A stretch of DNA of 64,000 nt from Polyodon spathula (taxonomy: Eukaryota; Chordata; Actinopteri; Acipenseriformes; Polyodontidae). Where the stretch lies: the NCBI RefSeq assembly GCF_017654505.1, contig NC_054559.1, positions 19,692,292-19,756,291 of the forward strand. Direction: 5' to 3'. Shown in pieces: positions 11,423-25,937 of the stretch. Positions within the stretch are counted from its first letter, which is position 1. Every line of letters begins with the position of its first letter. The notes below the pieces were generated by a model, which did no database searches, had not been told where the DNA came from, and saw nothing but the letters and a program-made list of their open reading frames with translations. The position numbers were made by a program, and so were the translations under genes.

Positions 11423-11893
11423 TTGTCCGTACTTCCAACACGGACATGTGCCAAGAAACCTCCTTCAGAAAAAAAAGAAAGAAAAAGTCAGCTAGCTGGC
11501 AGAGAAAATTGCTCTGAGATGACCGAACGTGAAAGTGATTCCTCTAGAGTAGCTGAGGAATTAACTGTGCAACCACTAAACAACAACAGAAGGAAAAAAA
11601 AAACAGAAACCTCTGAAGAGCCAACACTTTTCACTACTAAACCCGTCGCTAGTTTTTCCAAAATCCATAATGGCTCTAGCTTAACCAAACCTGTTTCTCA
11701 CTTTAATAAAATGTTTGTCTCTCTAAATATATTAACCTCGTTTTGAGATTGCTCAGAGAATTCTAATGTCAGTCCCAGGCCTGCGCTTCCTGATTCCACA
11801 AAACGTAAACACAGTGACCTTTCAAAGCTGTTTAACTGCTCTATTTATAATGTACAGTATAGGTGGAGCCCTCAGTTAATGGTTAATGGTTAA
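11423..11893 (+). pseudogene. Unrecognised, possibly decayed reading frame (antisense to nfic)
   Basis: One frame reads from 11423 to a TGA at 11744-11746 and continues without another stop to a TAA ending at 11893. The product is hydrophilic, Ser/Thr- and Lys-rich and low in hydrophobic clusters. It includes short protein-like runs such as EMTERESDSSRVAEEL, NNNRRKKKTETSEEP and, past the TGA, PDSTKRKHSDLSKLFNC. I do not recognise a family. It could be a remnant of a retrotransposon ORF1, a decayed antisense exon, or chance. The CT repeat and CRE/YY1-like cluster lie directly upstream in the same orientation. Confidence 0.25.
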
Positions 11894-13528
11894 ATGAAAT
11901 GCAGTCAATGGCCAAACAACTGTGGTTGGACTTCCAAGCAACTGCCTTCTGAAAAAAAATTATCTCAATGTTTCATGTTTTCAATGTTTTCATTGTCACG
12001 AAAATGTATTGCAGAATGCATGTGGGGTCTCGTTTCAATTGAACATTGCGAAATGCAGCAGTCATCAGCGGCGTGCTTGTTAGAGCAAACCTTAAACCGT
12101 TATAAATGTCTAAACACAAATATTTATTCTTTCAAGGCTTTCAAAGCGATTTGAATTCCTGAAACGCTCTTCATTTGAAGATATCAAAAGTTTTTATTAC
12201 AACATCTAAACTTTTCTCTTCGAACATATCAAACATTTACAGATCAGTGCTTAAAGACGTAACAAAGCTCCATTTCAGAGGCTCTCTGTGTTCAGCGAGG
12301 TAGTGAGCAAATCTGAGCACAATAAAGGAGCGCAATCTTCATTAATAAGAGTGCCAGGGTTAAGCCACTGGGAGCCCCGTCAGAAACAAGGAAACAATAA
12401 CACATTCTATTGCTGACTTTAGTTTTTGGATATGAAAGGCAGTAGCATCTCCAAGAACATCAACCCCACCCCCTCCTCTCCCATCCTGAACCTGGGCTTC
12501 TTTCCCAGTGTCCAGCCCTCCCTCCAGCACACATAACATCCTTGGTATTGCTGGCTCCCTCTCCCCAGGTGCAGGCTGGGGGGGCGGGACGGAGGGAGGG
12601 GGGGTTGGACAGCCTTGCTGCCAAGTGTGTGCCAGGAGATGCCAAGTCTTTCCAAAACAATGCACACACCAGAACGCTGAGTGGAGCCTTCATCTGGCTG
12701 ATATCTGCTGCAAGGCAGGCTCTAAACTGACAAGGCTCCCTTTTCAAATCGATGGAAACAAAATAACAATAAAACGAGACTATGAAGGGATGCGGAAAAG
12801 GTACAGACGGGAAATACGTTTTTTTTTTTTTTTACTAAGACATGCTACAAAATATACAGTCCTTTGCGATTTCTCCTTGTCTGCCTGCCCAGAATGCTCA
12901 GGCCTAGAAAGATTATTATTCTAGGTTGTTTTTTAGAAAAATATATTCCGTTCCACTTGACTCTGGGTCACCTGATAATTGGAGGGTAATTGTGTTTTTT
13001 TTTCTCTGCCCATACAGAAATAAAAGCTATGCTACTGACGATCTGTAGTAAACAGGCTTGAGAATCTCGCCTAATGTTTACTTTAACAATCTAAACAGTG
13101 CCCGATCTGAATACTGTTCACACTGAATTAATAAGAGCTTAAAAAAGTGGCAGCATTTGGATCTGCCACTTCTGATATCGGAAGATGTCATCATCGCACG
13201 GCCCTGCATGTCACAGAGTCGTTCAAATAACACCTTTCCAGTTTTCAAAATACTTGTTATCCATTATATATAGATATATAAACAGAATCACCTGTTATAT
13301 AAAAGAATACACAATCACCTATCAAACATATGAAATAAAAAAGTAAATGAACCAATAGTTCAACGCTTTACAAAAAATCAACATGAACATACTGTACAAT
13401 TTTTAGAAGAAATCAAATTTGACAACATATAAAGGTATAAAGGATAAATGTTTAAACGGTATAAAAAAATATTAGACAATTTTAGAATATCCCCTATATA
13501 TGACAACATTATCCTCGTATAAAGGATA

Positions 13529-13630
13529 AATCAAAAGCCTATTTTTTTATATATATATATATATATAATATAGTAGTATATATATATATAATAATATATA
13601 TATATAATATATAAAATAGGCTTTGAATCA
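13529..13630. repeat. AT-cored inverted repeat (cruciform-prone)
   Basis: The arms read ATCAAAAGCCTATTTTTTTA on the left and, reverse-complemented, GATTCAAAGCCTATTTTAT on the right. They flank about 60 bp of (TA)n with small interruptions. Such sequence can extrude as a hairpin or cruciform. Confidence 0.8.
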
Positions 13631-14147
13631 TCCCTGCATTTTTAAAAGGGACCAGCAAGGTTAATGCATAATTGTCACTCAAAATTAGAGATGCATTAAC
13701 AGGATTAAGGGACTGTCTACAAAGTACCAATTTAAGAATACATGCTGTAATTATCTCTCTCTCTTTCTTAGTTTGTGGTTAGCAGTGCCTCTGATTTGAT
13801 ACATCCTCTTACCACGAGTGAAGCTGCTTTGTCAGTGAGAATTAGCCCACTGTGCACTAATAATTAGCTGGCAATGATGAGCAGGGCTCCAGTGTTTGCG
13901 AACACAGAGATGGGCACTGGAATACTGAAGTTTCTGTGAAAGATTCCACACCTAATACCTCACACAAGAGCTGCTGTTTACACGTGGCTGTCAAATCACA
14001 TTTACATGAGGGGGGGGTTGCAGCTGGCACAATTAAATCCAGTACATAATTACAGGTCTGTCACTCTCATGACAGTGTTACAATAGAGGTGTCTATTTTC
14101 TTTGTCCAAATCCTTGTACAGTTTAACCCTAAAAAGAAACTTCAGTA

Positions 14148-14220
14148 GAAAATGTTTTGATTAGAAGTCTTTCTCAATTTAGGATGTTGAGAAAAACTTC
14201 TAGTCGAAATGTTTGGATTT
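14148..14220. repeat. Short inverted repeat (hairpin)
   Basis: TTGATTAGAAGTCTTTCTCA pairs with the reverse complement of TGAGAAAAACTTCTAGTCGA across a loop of about 9 nt. The outer flanks also pair imperfectly. It is probably the core of a small palindromic repeat element. Confidence 0.6.
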
Positions 14221-15813
14221 TAGTGCTGGGACAAATATTTGAACAAACACTGCATGAAATGTCTTCAGACCAATAACTACCAGAACTGAACTAGCATGCA
14301 CCTGCATTTGATTTTAATCACGCAAGACAACATCTTGTAATAAATACACTTCCTCCTTCAATCCTTTTTTATACTGCCATACAACTCACAGTACCTTTCT
14401 TTAAAAGACTACAACTACCAGAATGCACTTGGTTGTGGAGGAGCATGCAGCTTCCTGGTCCACTCGTCCCAGCAGCTGTGCACTCCAACAGGCACTAAGG
14501 GTTTAACAGCATATAATTACTGTACGGTTTCTAAACCGTTTCCCACGTCTCGAAGTGTTGGACTCAAGCTGTGTTTCATTTCTGGAGGAGTGTTTGTGTG
14601 AGTGTGAATCCCTTTACTAATTATGCTAATTACTAGGCTGATAATTGCTCCGGTTGACCTTATCTCCTAATTGTAGCTTCCTGCAGCATTCAAATCCAAG
14701 AGCCAATTATTTGGTGCCTAATAATACAGAGCAGATTCTAGGGATATATAGAAAGGGCACAGCTGCCAGCTGGCATATGTACACCCCCCACCCCCACCCC
14801 CCTCCTCCTCACACACTGATTGACACACGTGTAAACCTATCAAAGACAGAGCCTGACACACATCTTAACCAATCAAGGTGAGAGAACCTCAAGCTCCTGG
14901 CGCTGCCTGCTTTTCAGAACAGAGCCATGCGTCAGTGTTGTTGATAAATAAAAATGCAGTCAAAGAAAAAATATGTTTGACTGCTGTTTGTCTTCAATTA
15001 CAATGAACTCTGAGCCCTTTAACAAGTACACTGGTTTATGCTTTTGCACATTTTTATTGAACATTTATTACGTTATTAGATCCCAGTTTGATTGCACGTT
15101 TCCCTTACCTCGTAAACAAACACTCCAGCTAATGACTTCATCAACTGCCAAAGGCACCAGAGCCTTACACAAGCAACTTGGCAGATTTTGAGGTTTGTAT
15201 TTGGCATACAAAGAATAAAGATCTCAACAAATTCGAGTTGTTTAAGAATCTGGGTTTTAAGACACACACAAGATGTTATCATACCCTTTGAGAGGTGTCT
15301 ATGAAGTAATGGCTGGAAATGTTTAAGTGATCAAGTCATGCAATGCAAATGCAAAGCATAAGGAAGGTTTCTGATGGGAAACAGTCAGTGACAAATGTAA
15401 CCACAAGCATTAAGATGCTTAACTTTACCAGTGAGGTCAGTGGTCAGCCCATCTGTGTTGCACAAATCATGCTGATGACAGTGTGGTTAAATAAAGTGAA
15501 AGGTGCTGTTTGGGACGCATGGTCATCCAGTGGATGCAGTGTCTATATCGCTATCCATTCTGTTTACTTCTGCTTCGTCTTACTTCACTGTGTCATACAA
15601 CGACCTGACCAAAATGGTGCAAGAAATAAATAATAGGGCATCGATTAAGAAGTGTCCTGGTTAAAAAAAACCTGCTAACCTATGATTTCATTTTTCTTTA
15701 GGTAATGTTGCTTCTTGTAACCAAACTAATACAAAAAAAAATAATAATCACGTTCCAGGAAATTTTTTATGGTAATATATTTTAACCCTTTTGTAGGACA
15801 CCCAGGAATATGA

Positions 15814-15953
15814 CTCATGTTCCATAGCAGTTTGATCCATTCCTGGTTTTACTATGAGTTTAATAAGACACACCTGAGCTTGTTACCTATGCACTGTGGC
15901 TAATCAAGCTCGTGGTAAAACCTTGACTGGGTGAAACTGCTGTGCAACAGGAG
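15814..15953. mobile_element. Palindromic MITE-like element, copy 1
   Basis: This 140-bp foldback has a left arm CATAGCAGTTTGATCCATTC that is an imperfect inverse of the right arm ending GGGTGAAACTGCTGTGCAAC. A second copy occurs at 39846-39983. No coding capacity is present. It fits a non-autonomous DNA transposon, superfamily not determined. Confidence 0.7.
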
Positions 15954-18900
15954 TGGTTTTTTCCATCCCTAGACACCTATGCAAACCAACAACAGATTGC
16001 CTATTTGTAAACAAGCAAAAATAGCAAAATATATTTCCCACTTCAGGAATCACCAAACCTACCCATCTTTATGATACGTTCTCTTACTTGGCTGAAATAC
16101 ATTCTTTCATTTGTCTATAAAATGCCCTTGCCTGCATGACTCACTATAACGAGACCATTCACAGCGATGCCTGGTTAATGTCTAATGCATTACATACATT
16201 CCTTTTCAATAGACTAGAAAGAGATCCTTCACACTTTGATCAAGTCGAGACCGTTTCTCAGTGACAGAAGAATGTAAATGAATCATCAACGAGAAAGTCA
16301 TTTTTTTGTAATGCCATTAAAATATGAGCATGCGTGCGCTGTGGTGCCACTCTCACTCAGCGCAGAACCAGTGGTGTGCCACAAACTTGCCAGTGAACAT
16401 CATTTCTGGTAAATCAATGTTCTAATGCAAAGCTATTAAATAACAACAACACCAACTTGAAAGCTTCTGCTGCTATTGCATATAAAAGAATGAAAAAAAA
16501 AACAATTTTCCTTGCTTGCACAAAACCACAATATGAAACCCAGACACGAATGGCGTGTTCTTTAAAAGTTATTTTTGGAAGATTTTCAGAGACGTATTAA
16601 AATATTTATTTATGTAAAAACTGCTTAACCACCCACTATTGCTGTGTTGGATCTGTAACACAATTCAGCAGAGACGTTTTCAATAGTAGGCAAGCACGCC
16701 TTCTTCAAGGCTTGAGACAGCACGCCCACGTTTAAAAGAAATCCAGATTCGATTTTATATAATTTTTTTTGGACTAATTAGGAAGTGTGTTTTTTAGCTG
16801 AGCGTTCGCCCAGATGTGAGTTTTGTATTGAAGTCAATGCGTCATTTATGGAAAATGTAAATAATTTACTGGCTACACCTGTTTGCAAATTTCTATCCTG
16901 GCAATCTGCCCCAGAGTTGCATCTTGGGACTCCAAATTTGTGCCTCCTTGAATATTAGTCAAAGACATGTTCCTGGAAACTTGTTGCAGTGCAGAGTTGA
17001 AACCGACAGAGCAATTCTCAGCAAGAGCCATTGGCAGGCTATACAAACACAATGGATTTCCAACAGGTATTGCACAACTCTAGCATTGCAAACATTTATA
17101 CACACATCTGTCAAAATGGCTTGTGAGCCATCATTCCAGCGCAGAACATTTCAGCGCCCCTGCTTTGACATTGAGGATCCTTTCACTAGGGCCAAGTTAC
17201 ACTGGAGAACTGGCACAATAAGTATATAACTCAGCGTTGACATCTAATTTTTCTTTGAATGGCCCCAGTTTTTTTAACAAACATAAACCAGAGTCACTCA
17301 ATACTGTGACCAATGAGACACAATTGCACGTTGAACTCCAATCTTCCAATGACTGTGTCAGCATCAGTCACATGATCATGGGACTGTCCAATGATTCCAG
17401 CAACACATCGGACAAGCTGGAATCAGTTCATTGAAGTGGGCTGAAGGAACTTACTATAAAATATATGAAACACAAAGTATGTTTTTTCTTTTAATCACCG
17501 TCTTCCCCACAGCAGTGGGTGGCACTATTTTCATTGGGCTTCGGGAAATCTGATCTACTTCTTAAAAATTCCCATTTTGTTTGGATTTGATGAAATGAGA
17601 AAAAAAAAACAGAACCTGGACATTCGACAGGAATGACTTATTTTTCATTGTTGTCGGGAATTCTATGAAGCAAAAGTCTTTGTGTGGTCTCTCCCTCTCT
17701 CTCCTCCCCTGTATAATTTAGATGATAAACTCCTTTTTAAATTAACGATGCTTATGTAAAAGTTAGGCATGTTTAAATACGCATAGTAATTTCAGAGCTT
17801 GCCATACTTATCCTGGGCTCGCGCTGTGCTGTCTACATAATGCAGATCTGGTTAACGTTAGCCTAGTAAAAAGTATTCTCCAGGACTCATTATTTACACA
17901 ATGCTTTTCAACACCTGAGCCAGTTTACGCAGATAATTTGTTTCTGCTTCGTTTTGTTGTTCATATGCATAATTTAATCAGACTCAAGCCATTCCAAAAA
18001 TCTTCTATATGTTCTGCATGTAAACCAGTCTGGATCTGGAAACGGATTGCTTTTTTAAATCGAATTCTAGTGCTCACAGGTTCAGCAGCACTAACTTCTC
18101 CAGATCGGATTAAGTTTAAAAGTACTGTATGCAACAAAGCTCTGCATGAACAGAAGGTTCTGCCTTTGATATTTATCTTTACAAAATAAGAATACATTTC
18201 AGCACTCAGAACTGCCGTACAGTAGTTTTAAAATGGAAAGCTTTATCTAGTACGGGGGGGGGGAGTGGGTGGGGGGGGTCTTTCGACTCGAATGTGAGGG
18301 GTTAAATTCTCCCTTGGATTTTAACTGAAAGCCACCAGTCCTGTCTCCCCAGGAAACCTCTTCACTGGCTCAGTGCACCACGGGTATCTGCTTGGGTAAC
18401 ACTGCCCAGAAATCCGATTGCAAATCTAGTGAAGTCAGCAAAATCAAATGCACATTGGACCGTGTGTGGATATAGCAGGGGCGGATTAAAAAAAAAAACA
18501 TGGCAAACCACCCGCGCAGATTGTAATTTCGAGATTTATAAACGCCCCCAGTGATCGAGCCTGACACTTCTGGCTGTGAAATCCAAAACCAGACGGATCT
18601 GAAGTGTAAAAACAGCATTTCTTTATTTCCTTTGTCTTAAATTCAGTGGCAATGCAGTACACAACAATGCCAGCAAAAATCTAGCATGAGGGTAGCAAGA
18701 GCGTTCCGTACCATAGTGGCAACGCCCTGTTATTACACCAATGACGTTACAATGGTGTACCAGCACACACGTTGGTAACCTAGTGCGCTAATGTATCTGG
18801 GCCACTTTGCAATGGTTTTTACCATTGCTGGTAATGTTGTGATGATTCTGTTATGGTTTCTTCTGGATAAAGGCTGGTTTATACTTCAATCTTGCACAGC

Positions 18901-19335
18901 TGGAGAGGGTCGTGACCAGGTAGAACTCGGGTGAGCACTCTCCCTTGGTTAGCCAGACAGCCGCACGACTAGAGACTAGAGACTAGAAAATGCCCTTAGC
19001 GACAGTCGCAGGACTGCCATTACTATATAATGATTTCCTCCTCATGTTGTTTTCTTCAAACTGCTCTTTAAATGTCATAGCCACTTACTTACATCAAGGA
19101 CTAATTTGAGATCTGCACAGTATTGTAGCTTTAAATCTCTTGCACTGAACTTAAAGTGACCCTTAATGGCTTAACATTAGGATTCGGGGCAGATAGAAAA
19201 AAATAATACTTGGTTGAAGAATACAATCAACAACAAACAAGGTGCAATGCAAGCTGTGAAGCTCAGTGTGTGAGCGGTGCAGCATGGCCTTGATGCAGCA
19301 CTTATCCTGAAATGCCCTGAACACAAAAAGCATGT

Positions 19336-20500
<1,165 letters not shown>

Positions 20501-21139
20501 TGCTGTCGTTCCCTCCCTCTACTCCAATGGCAGGCAATCTGCTACGATTCAGCAAATGTGGCAAAACATTTAACATCAACCCTAAGCCATCTGGACTCCT
20601 TACTACAAAAGCAATAACTTGTTTCTCTTGTTTTTTTTTTCTTTGTTTTGTTTTCGCTGCCGCCACATTGACCTAAATCGCACATTTCCTCGAGCGAAAA
20701 GCCTAAAAAGAACTGTGTTCAATATTTGAATATATATTATTTCTGTTTTGCAGACAGACCTAGAACCCCCATAACGTCTTCCATATCAGGCGATATATAT
20801 ATGGATATGTGTTTCCATAAACAGTCATCACTCTACCAGATTTCTCTGTGGCTGTAGTGCACTTTCTCTAAATGAAAGCCAGCCCTGCACAGAGGGGGTC
20901 TCTGACACACACACACATATTTCCAAATTGGCTTTTCAAAAACGTGTCAGCTGATGAAGCTGAGCTGCTTAAACAGCAGTGTCCCGAATTGCCATGTCAT
21001 TCCCCAACATGTTTTGTTTGTTTGGAAGAAGAAAAAACACTTTGAAGTGGTTTTAACCAAGTTAAGTAGTCTTGCTGATGTGTTCTGCATTCATTTCCCT
21101 TCTCTGGTGAATTTGCACAGTAATATTGTAGTTTTCCCA

Positions 21140-21300
21140 TGATCTCCCCATGGTTATACCATGCAATTTATCATAGTTTACTATAGTCTACCATGAGTTT
21201 CTTTTTTTTATTATGATTTACCTCTCCAGGCTTTAAAATGCTTCTTTGCCATGCTTCCACTGTGCTTTATTACACTTGGCAATGCTTTTGCTATGATGGA
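21140..21300. repeat. Degenerate CATGGTA/TATAGT-type dispersed repeat
   Basis: This AT-rich sequence has repeated ACCATG, CTATAGT, CATGCTT and GCTATGATGG words. The same word set, in either orientation, recurs at 22262-22350, 43729-43870 and 51480-51640, so this looks like a diverged dispersed family. Confidence 0.4.
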
Positions 21301-23716
21301 CTTTTATAAAGGACAGACCATTTGATTTCAATGTGTAATTAGTTTTTAACTACACTACCAAATCCTGCAAGAGAACTGCAAAGCGAATCTGAGCTGCACA
21401 AACTGGGACGAAATGACGTCTCGCTAACAGTAAGAGAAACCCTACACACCACGAATTAACTGATTATAAATCACGCACATGAAGGCTGTGCCCAGAAACA
21501 GCTTTAAAACAAAAAATAAGGGGGAAAAAAAAACAGGGTTGTAATTTCTAGGTATTATGATCACAGTTTAAAAACAGACTCAAAGCTAAAGAAAACGTCA
21601 CTCATTCCACCTGGGATCAGATACAATTACACTGTGATAATTCTTGAATCCCACTCATTAAAGTGAATGTAATCTTTGTCCTTGGTCTACATTTAGCTGA
21701 GCTATCTGGGTTATTTAACTGCTGCGCTGTCAGGTACCAGATTCTCAGGTCAAGACATAGGGGCACTGCAACTGGATACTGAACAGCAGCACAGGTCTTT
21801 ACTGATTGATTTTACACAAAGAACTTGTTGAAAGAAGCACAAATCTGCATCGTTAGAACACCGGTAACTTTAACAATCAGTCAGTACCGTTACCTTCATT
21901 TCACATCAAAGGTATTTCATATTGTAATATTAATAATATTACTATTATTCTCACCCAGAATGGGTCCAGCTATTATCTAATCCAAGTACCAAGGCAACTA
22001 TGGATTAAGAGACTAATCGTATCAGTACTGTGATCCATGCGTGAGAGTGTGTCTTTTCACAGCCCTTCTGCCCTCCAGTCTCATCTCCTTATCCCCTGCC
22101 TGTGTGTCTCACACCTCTAATATGTCTTCAATAAGAGAACTCGCCACTTAACAAATCATCTCTCACTTCCCCACTGAGCCTAGGGGCTTTACACTGAGGA
22201 ACCAGGCAGGTCTAATGTCGCCTCCATCCACTTGAATTGCACACTACATTCAGAACCCCTTTATAAAGGCTTACACTGCTTCACCATGCTTTCCCTGTGC
22301 TGTATGAGACATTGCTAGTACTATAATACACTTTTGGAAGGGTAATAACAGGCAGCTTGCCTCAGAGAGTACTCATTTTAGATTTGCATTTTTGCCAGTA
22401 CTAGGTGTTGAAATTTAGGAACACCTAATTTATTTATTTTTTGTCACCGAGCGATAGCCAACCAGTACACCCACTGGCTTGTGAGTTACTCCACTACCCC
22501 CACTCTTTAAATACAGCTGCCATGGTATGGAAATATCTCTGTTTAAACCCAGAGCCGGTCTTGTGTTCTTTTTCACTCCTGACGGCTTTATACTGAGTGA
22601 AAACCGCAGGACACAAAAAAGACAGGAAAAGAAATAATCCATTCGCTTACACTGTACTGGTACTTTTTTTTCTATCTAAAGCCACAGATGAATCTCACCT
22701 TCTAAACTGGCATAGATGCATATGCAACCTTCAACTCTCTAGTTTCCATAACCAACATTTTGACCAAACTTTATAATGCACACTGCAGATTGTAATATAA
22801 TACTATAATTGAAGGACTAAGAGAGAATACATTAATTTAGCATGTGTTACCTTGAAACGCAGTGCTTATTCACCAAGATTTGCTTGAAAATCAAAGGAGA
22901 ATCACCTGAATCATAACCTGGGAGTTACAAAGACCGCTGGGAGTTGTAGTTCTTGGGAACTCTATCCCCCATGCTCCTTTGCAAACAACGAGCCACCAGC
23001 TACGACAAAAATCAGAGCTGGGGTACAAAACAAAACGCTTCGTCAAGCAAATAAAATATTTATTTTTAATATCAAATTCAGGTTCCTTAATAGGCGTTGT
23101 CCTTCCTTACGTTTACTATTTTGTTAGCCCCCTCCTTCAGTGTTCTGGTATAAGAGGACAGAGTTAAAACATGATTTGGAAACAACCGTGATCCTTTCTA
23201 GGCGATAATGTACAACTGAAGATTTCATTATTGCCTGACCCAAAACCGAGATGTCTATATGTACCGCTTAGACACCTCGCTCAGGCTGATCAAACGTGGT
23301 CATCTCCAGCCCCTTTCTCTTCACAGAAAAAAGGACACCTACACTGGTCCTCGTCACTGCTTTAGGAAGCAGCCTCATATAGGGCAATCAAGCCAGTGCG
23401 ACCCCCACAAACAACGTGAGAAACAGACTGAGCTCCCCAATCTGGACTGCCTCTCTCCAGGCCAGCAGCTCTCCCGCTAGCTCTATCTGCTCCACACCAG
23501 CTGCTCTCACTGCTGCCACCACCGCAGTGCCAAGAACCTATCGCTGTTGTCTATGGTCTGCAGATATCATCTGTCACACACGATTAATGCTGCAAAGAAG
23601 CTGCACACAATGTTCCCTCAGGCTGCAGTTCCCTTACCCTATAGCTCGTTTTAGGAGCTCGTGGAGGAGGGTGTCTGGGAATAGGGGAAGGAGGGGGTGT
23701 TACATTGTAGTACAAT

Positions 23717-23817
<101 letters not shown>

Positions 23818-23835
23818 GAATTCCAGAATCTCCAA

Positions 23836-23900
23836 GCCCGGATGAGTCAGTGGAGTGGCGATGAACCCCCCCCTGAGTCACGGGTTCGATTCCAGCTCTG
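23836..23900 (+). repeat. tRNA-like head of a possible SINE
   Basis: A sequence like a tRNA D-arm, GATGAGTCAGTGGAGTGGCG, is followed about 30 bp later by a very good B-box, GGGTTCGATTCC. The spacing matches an RNA polymerase III type 2 promoter, and the D-arm resembles that of Ser/Leu tRNAs. No clean cloverleaf is evident (the anticodon region is a C run), so this is a tRNA-derived repeat rather than a gene. The tail was not identified. Confidence 0.45.
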
Positions 23901-25865
23901 CGTTACAATGTGACCAGTAATAAGGTACGCTGATCTCATCACACTTCAGAAGGTTGCAGCTTTTCACATTTTGTCATGTGCCCCGGTAACATTTGTGGAT
24001 CAAACTGTACTAACTGTTCCCTTACAAATTACATATTGGGGACCCCTTTACCCTAGCAGAACGATCAGCCCACCCCACCGCTGGCAACACAACAGTTTAG
24101 AACAGGTTTAGGACAGACAGGAGCACTCTGTCAGGTGGTACGACGATTGATCAGTGCGGCGTGTTGCTTCACATTGTGATACTATTGGCATGTCAGAATA
24201 TGAAAATGCTAGCGGTGATGGTTAACTAGATACAAACACTAGCTTTCAAGACCTCAAAAGACCATTCTTCAGGTCTAAGTGGAAATTTACAGAAAATATT
24301 ACATGATTAAAGTTTCCACAATCTCTGGCACATAGCTGTCTCTTCCATAGCCTTGTTGAAAGAGGTTTTTTGCCATCTTAATCCAGGTTATAGATTGAAA
24401 AAGACTTTTTTTTCTGTGCTAATCCAAGTGTAATAATATCAACTCTCGAACTCAATTATCCCCAATGCCAGTACCTCGTCACACCAGCGTGACCATTGCC
24501 TCCAGTGTTTACACAACAGGCAGTTACTGACGTGCCACTGCAAGCCCTTTCAATCCGGTTGTCTCATTATTTTAAAACCTTGTCTTGAGACAATAACAAA
24601 TTGTGAGTGGACAGTAAGACAGTAAACCAAAACTTTATGAAGTTCGCAGTGCAATTTCTGGGCAAGCCCTGCAATTTTTAATTCTTTTATTTTACCTGTC
24701 TCTGTAATCTGAGTTTAGAGAGACCGCTGCTGGTGGATTTTGGTTTTATTAAAATTGTTTTTCACATCCCGTAGACTGCAAGCCACTGGTACCAGCTGGT
24801 ACGTTGATCGAGCCTGTTAAGAAGAGGGAAGGCAGGGAGACCCCTCCCCCAGCTCTCTCTGCCTGCTACAGCTTGAGAAACACAGAATCCAGCCTCCTGG
24901 CGATCGCAGGAAGCAGTTTAAGAGGTCTGAAACTCCAGACTGTTCCTCTCCAATCTCATGCATCAAGCTGTACACTTACATACGAGCTCTCTTATACTTA
25001 AATGACTGCTTTGCAGATAAAAAAAAAAAACAAGAAGCCTTTTTTATAAGTCTGCTTGAAATCGCTCGAAGGTCCCAGGGTATTTGTTTCAATTGTGTTG
25101 ATGTGACAAAATTAAACATGGTGGTTCCACTGTGATTTCTATACTGTGAATAAAGTGGGTGGCAATAAAAAATGTTATTTTGCCAGATATACAAACTGTG
25201 CTGTTGTAAGAGGTAGCTCGTTTTTTTTAGAAGCAGAACCCGTCCGTGGTATATTGTTTTCTAATAAAGGGATTTTAATGAACCTGGTTTTATCTTAGAC
25301 AGGATTAACCAGCTCCTGAAATAGCACGACCATCTAAAAAACCAGCAAACCAACCAGCTCTGACCAGCTGATAACAATAAAACCAATAAATAACATGTTG
25401 AAGAAATAGAGCGTAGATATTAACAGGTTTGTTCTGCTTATATACGATCTGCTGTGGTGTAAACGTTTAGAATGCTTTGTCACTGACGTTCTGAGTTTAA
25501 ACTAGTACGTTCCAATAGCAGCGTGACTTTCCACAGTAATAACAAGCCAGTTACCTCCACAGTTCTTACTCCTACTTACTACTTGTAACCATCGATGAAC
25601 TAACTAATAAGGTGCTAAAATGAATACAGGAGAATACCAGAGGATGTAACCAGCCACAGCATACAGTAAATATAGGACAGAACATGAAACTGGCTATGCA
25701 AAACATTCAGGGCCCAAAGGGGGGGCAACCTCTTAACTTGTAATTATTTAGAGCATTTGTCTGTAATTAGACAGCTGCTACTTGAACACTGATGTACAGA
25801 AGCAGGTTTTAATCAGCTTTAATGAATTGGGAAAATCTGAAGCCCAAAACAGCCCTGTAATCACC

Positions 25866-25868
<3 letters not shown>

Positions 25869-25934
<66 letters not shown>

Positions 25935-25937
25935 CTC
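25869..25937. repeat. (CT)n microsatellite
   Basis: About 34 CT units. Confidence 0.97.

Noticed and set aside
12508..12924. 138-codon + strand open frame with Gly-rich start
   Set aside because: It consists of C/G-rich low-complexity sequence and a poly(T) run, with no family resemblance and overlapping frames on both strands.
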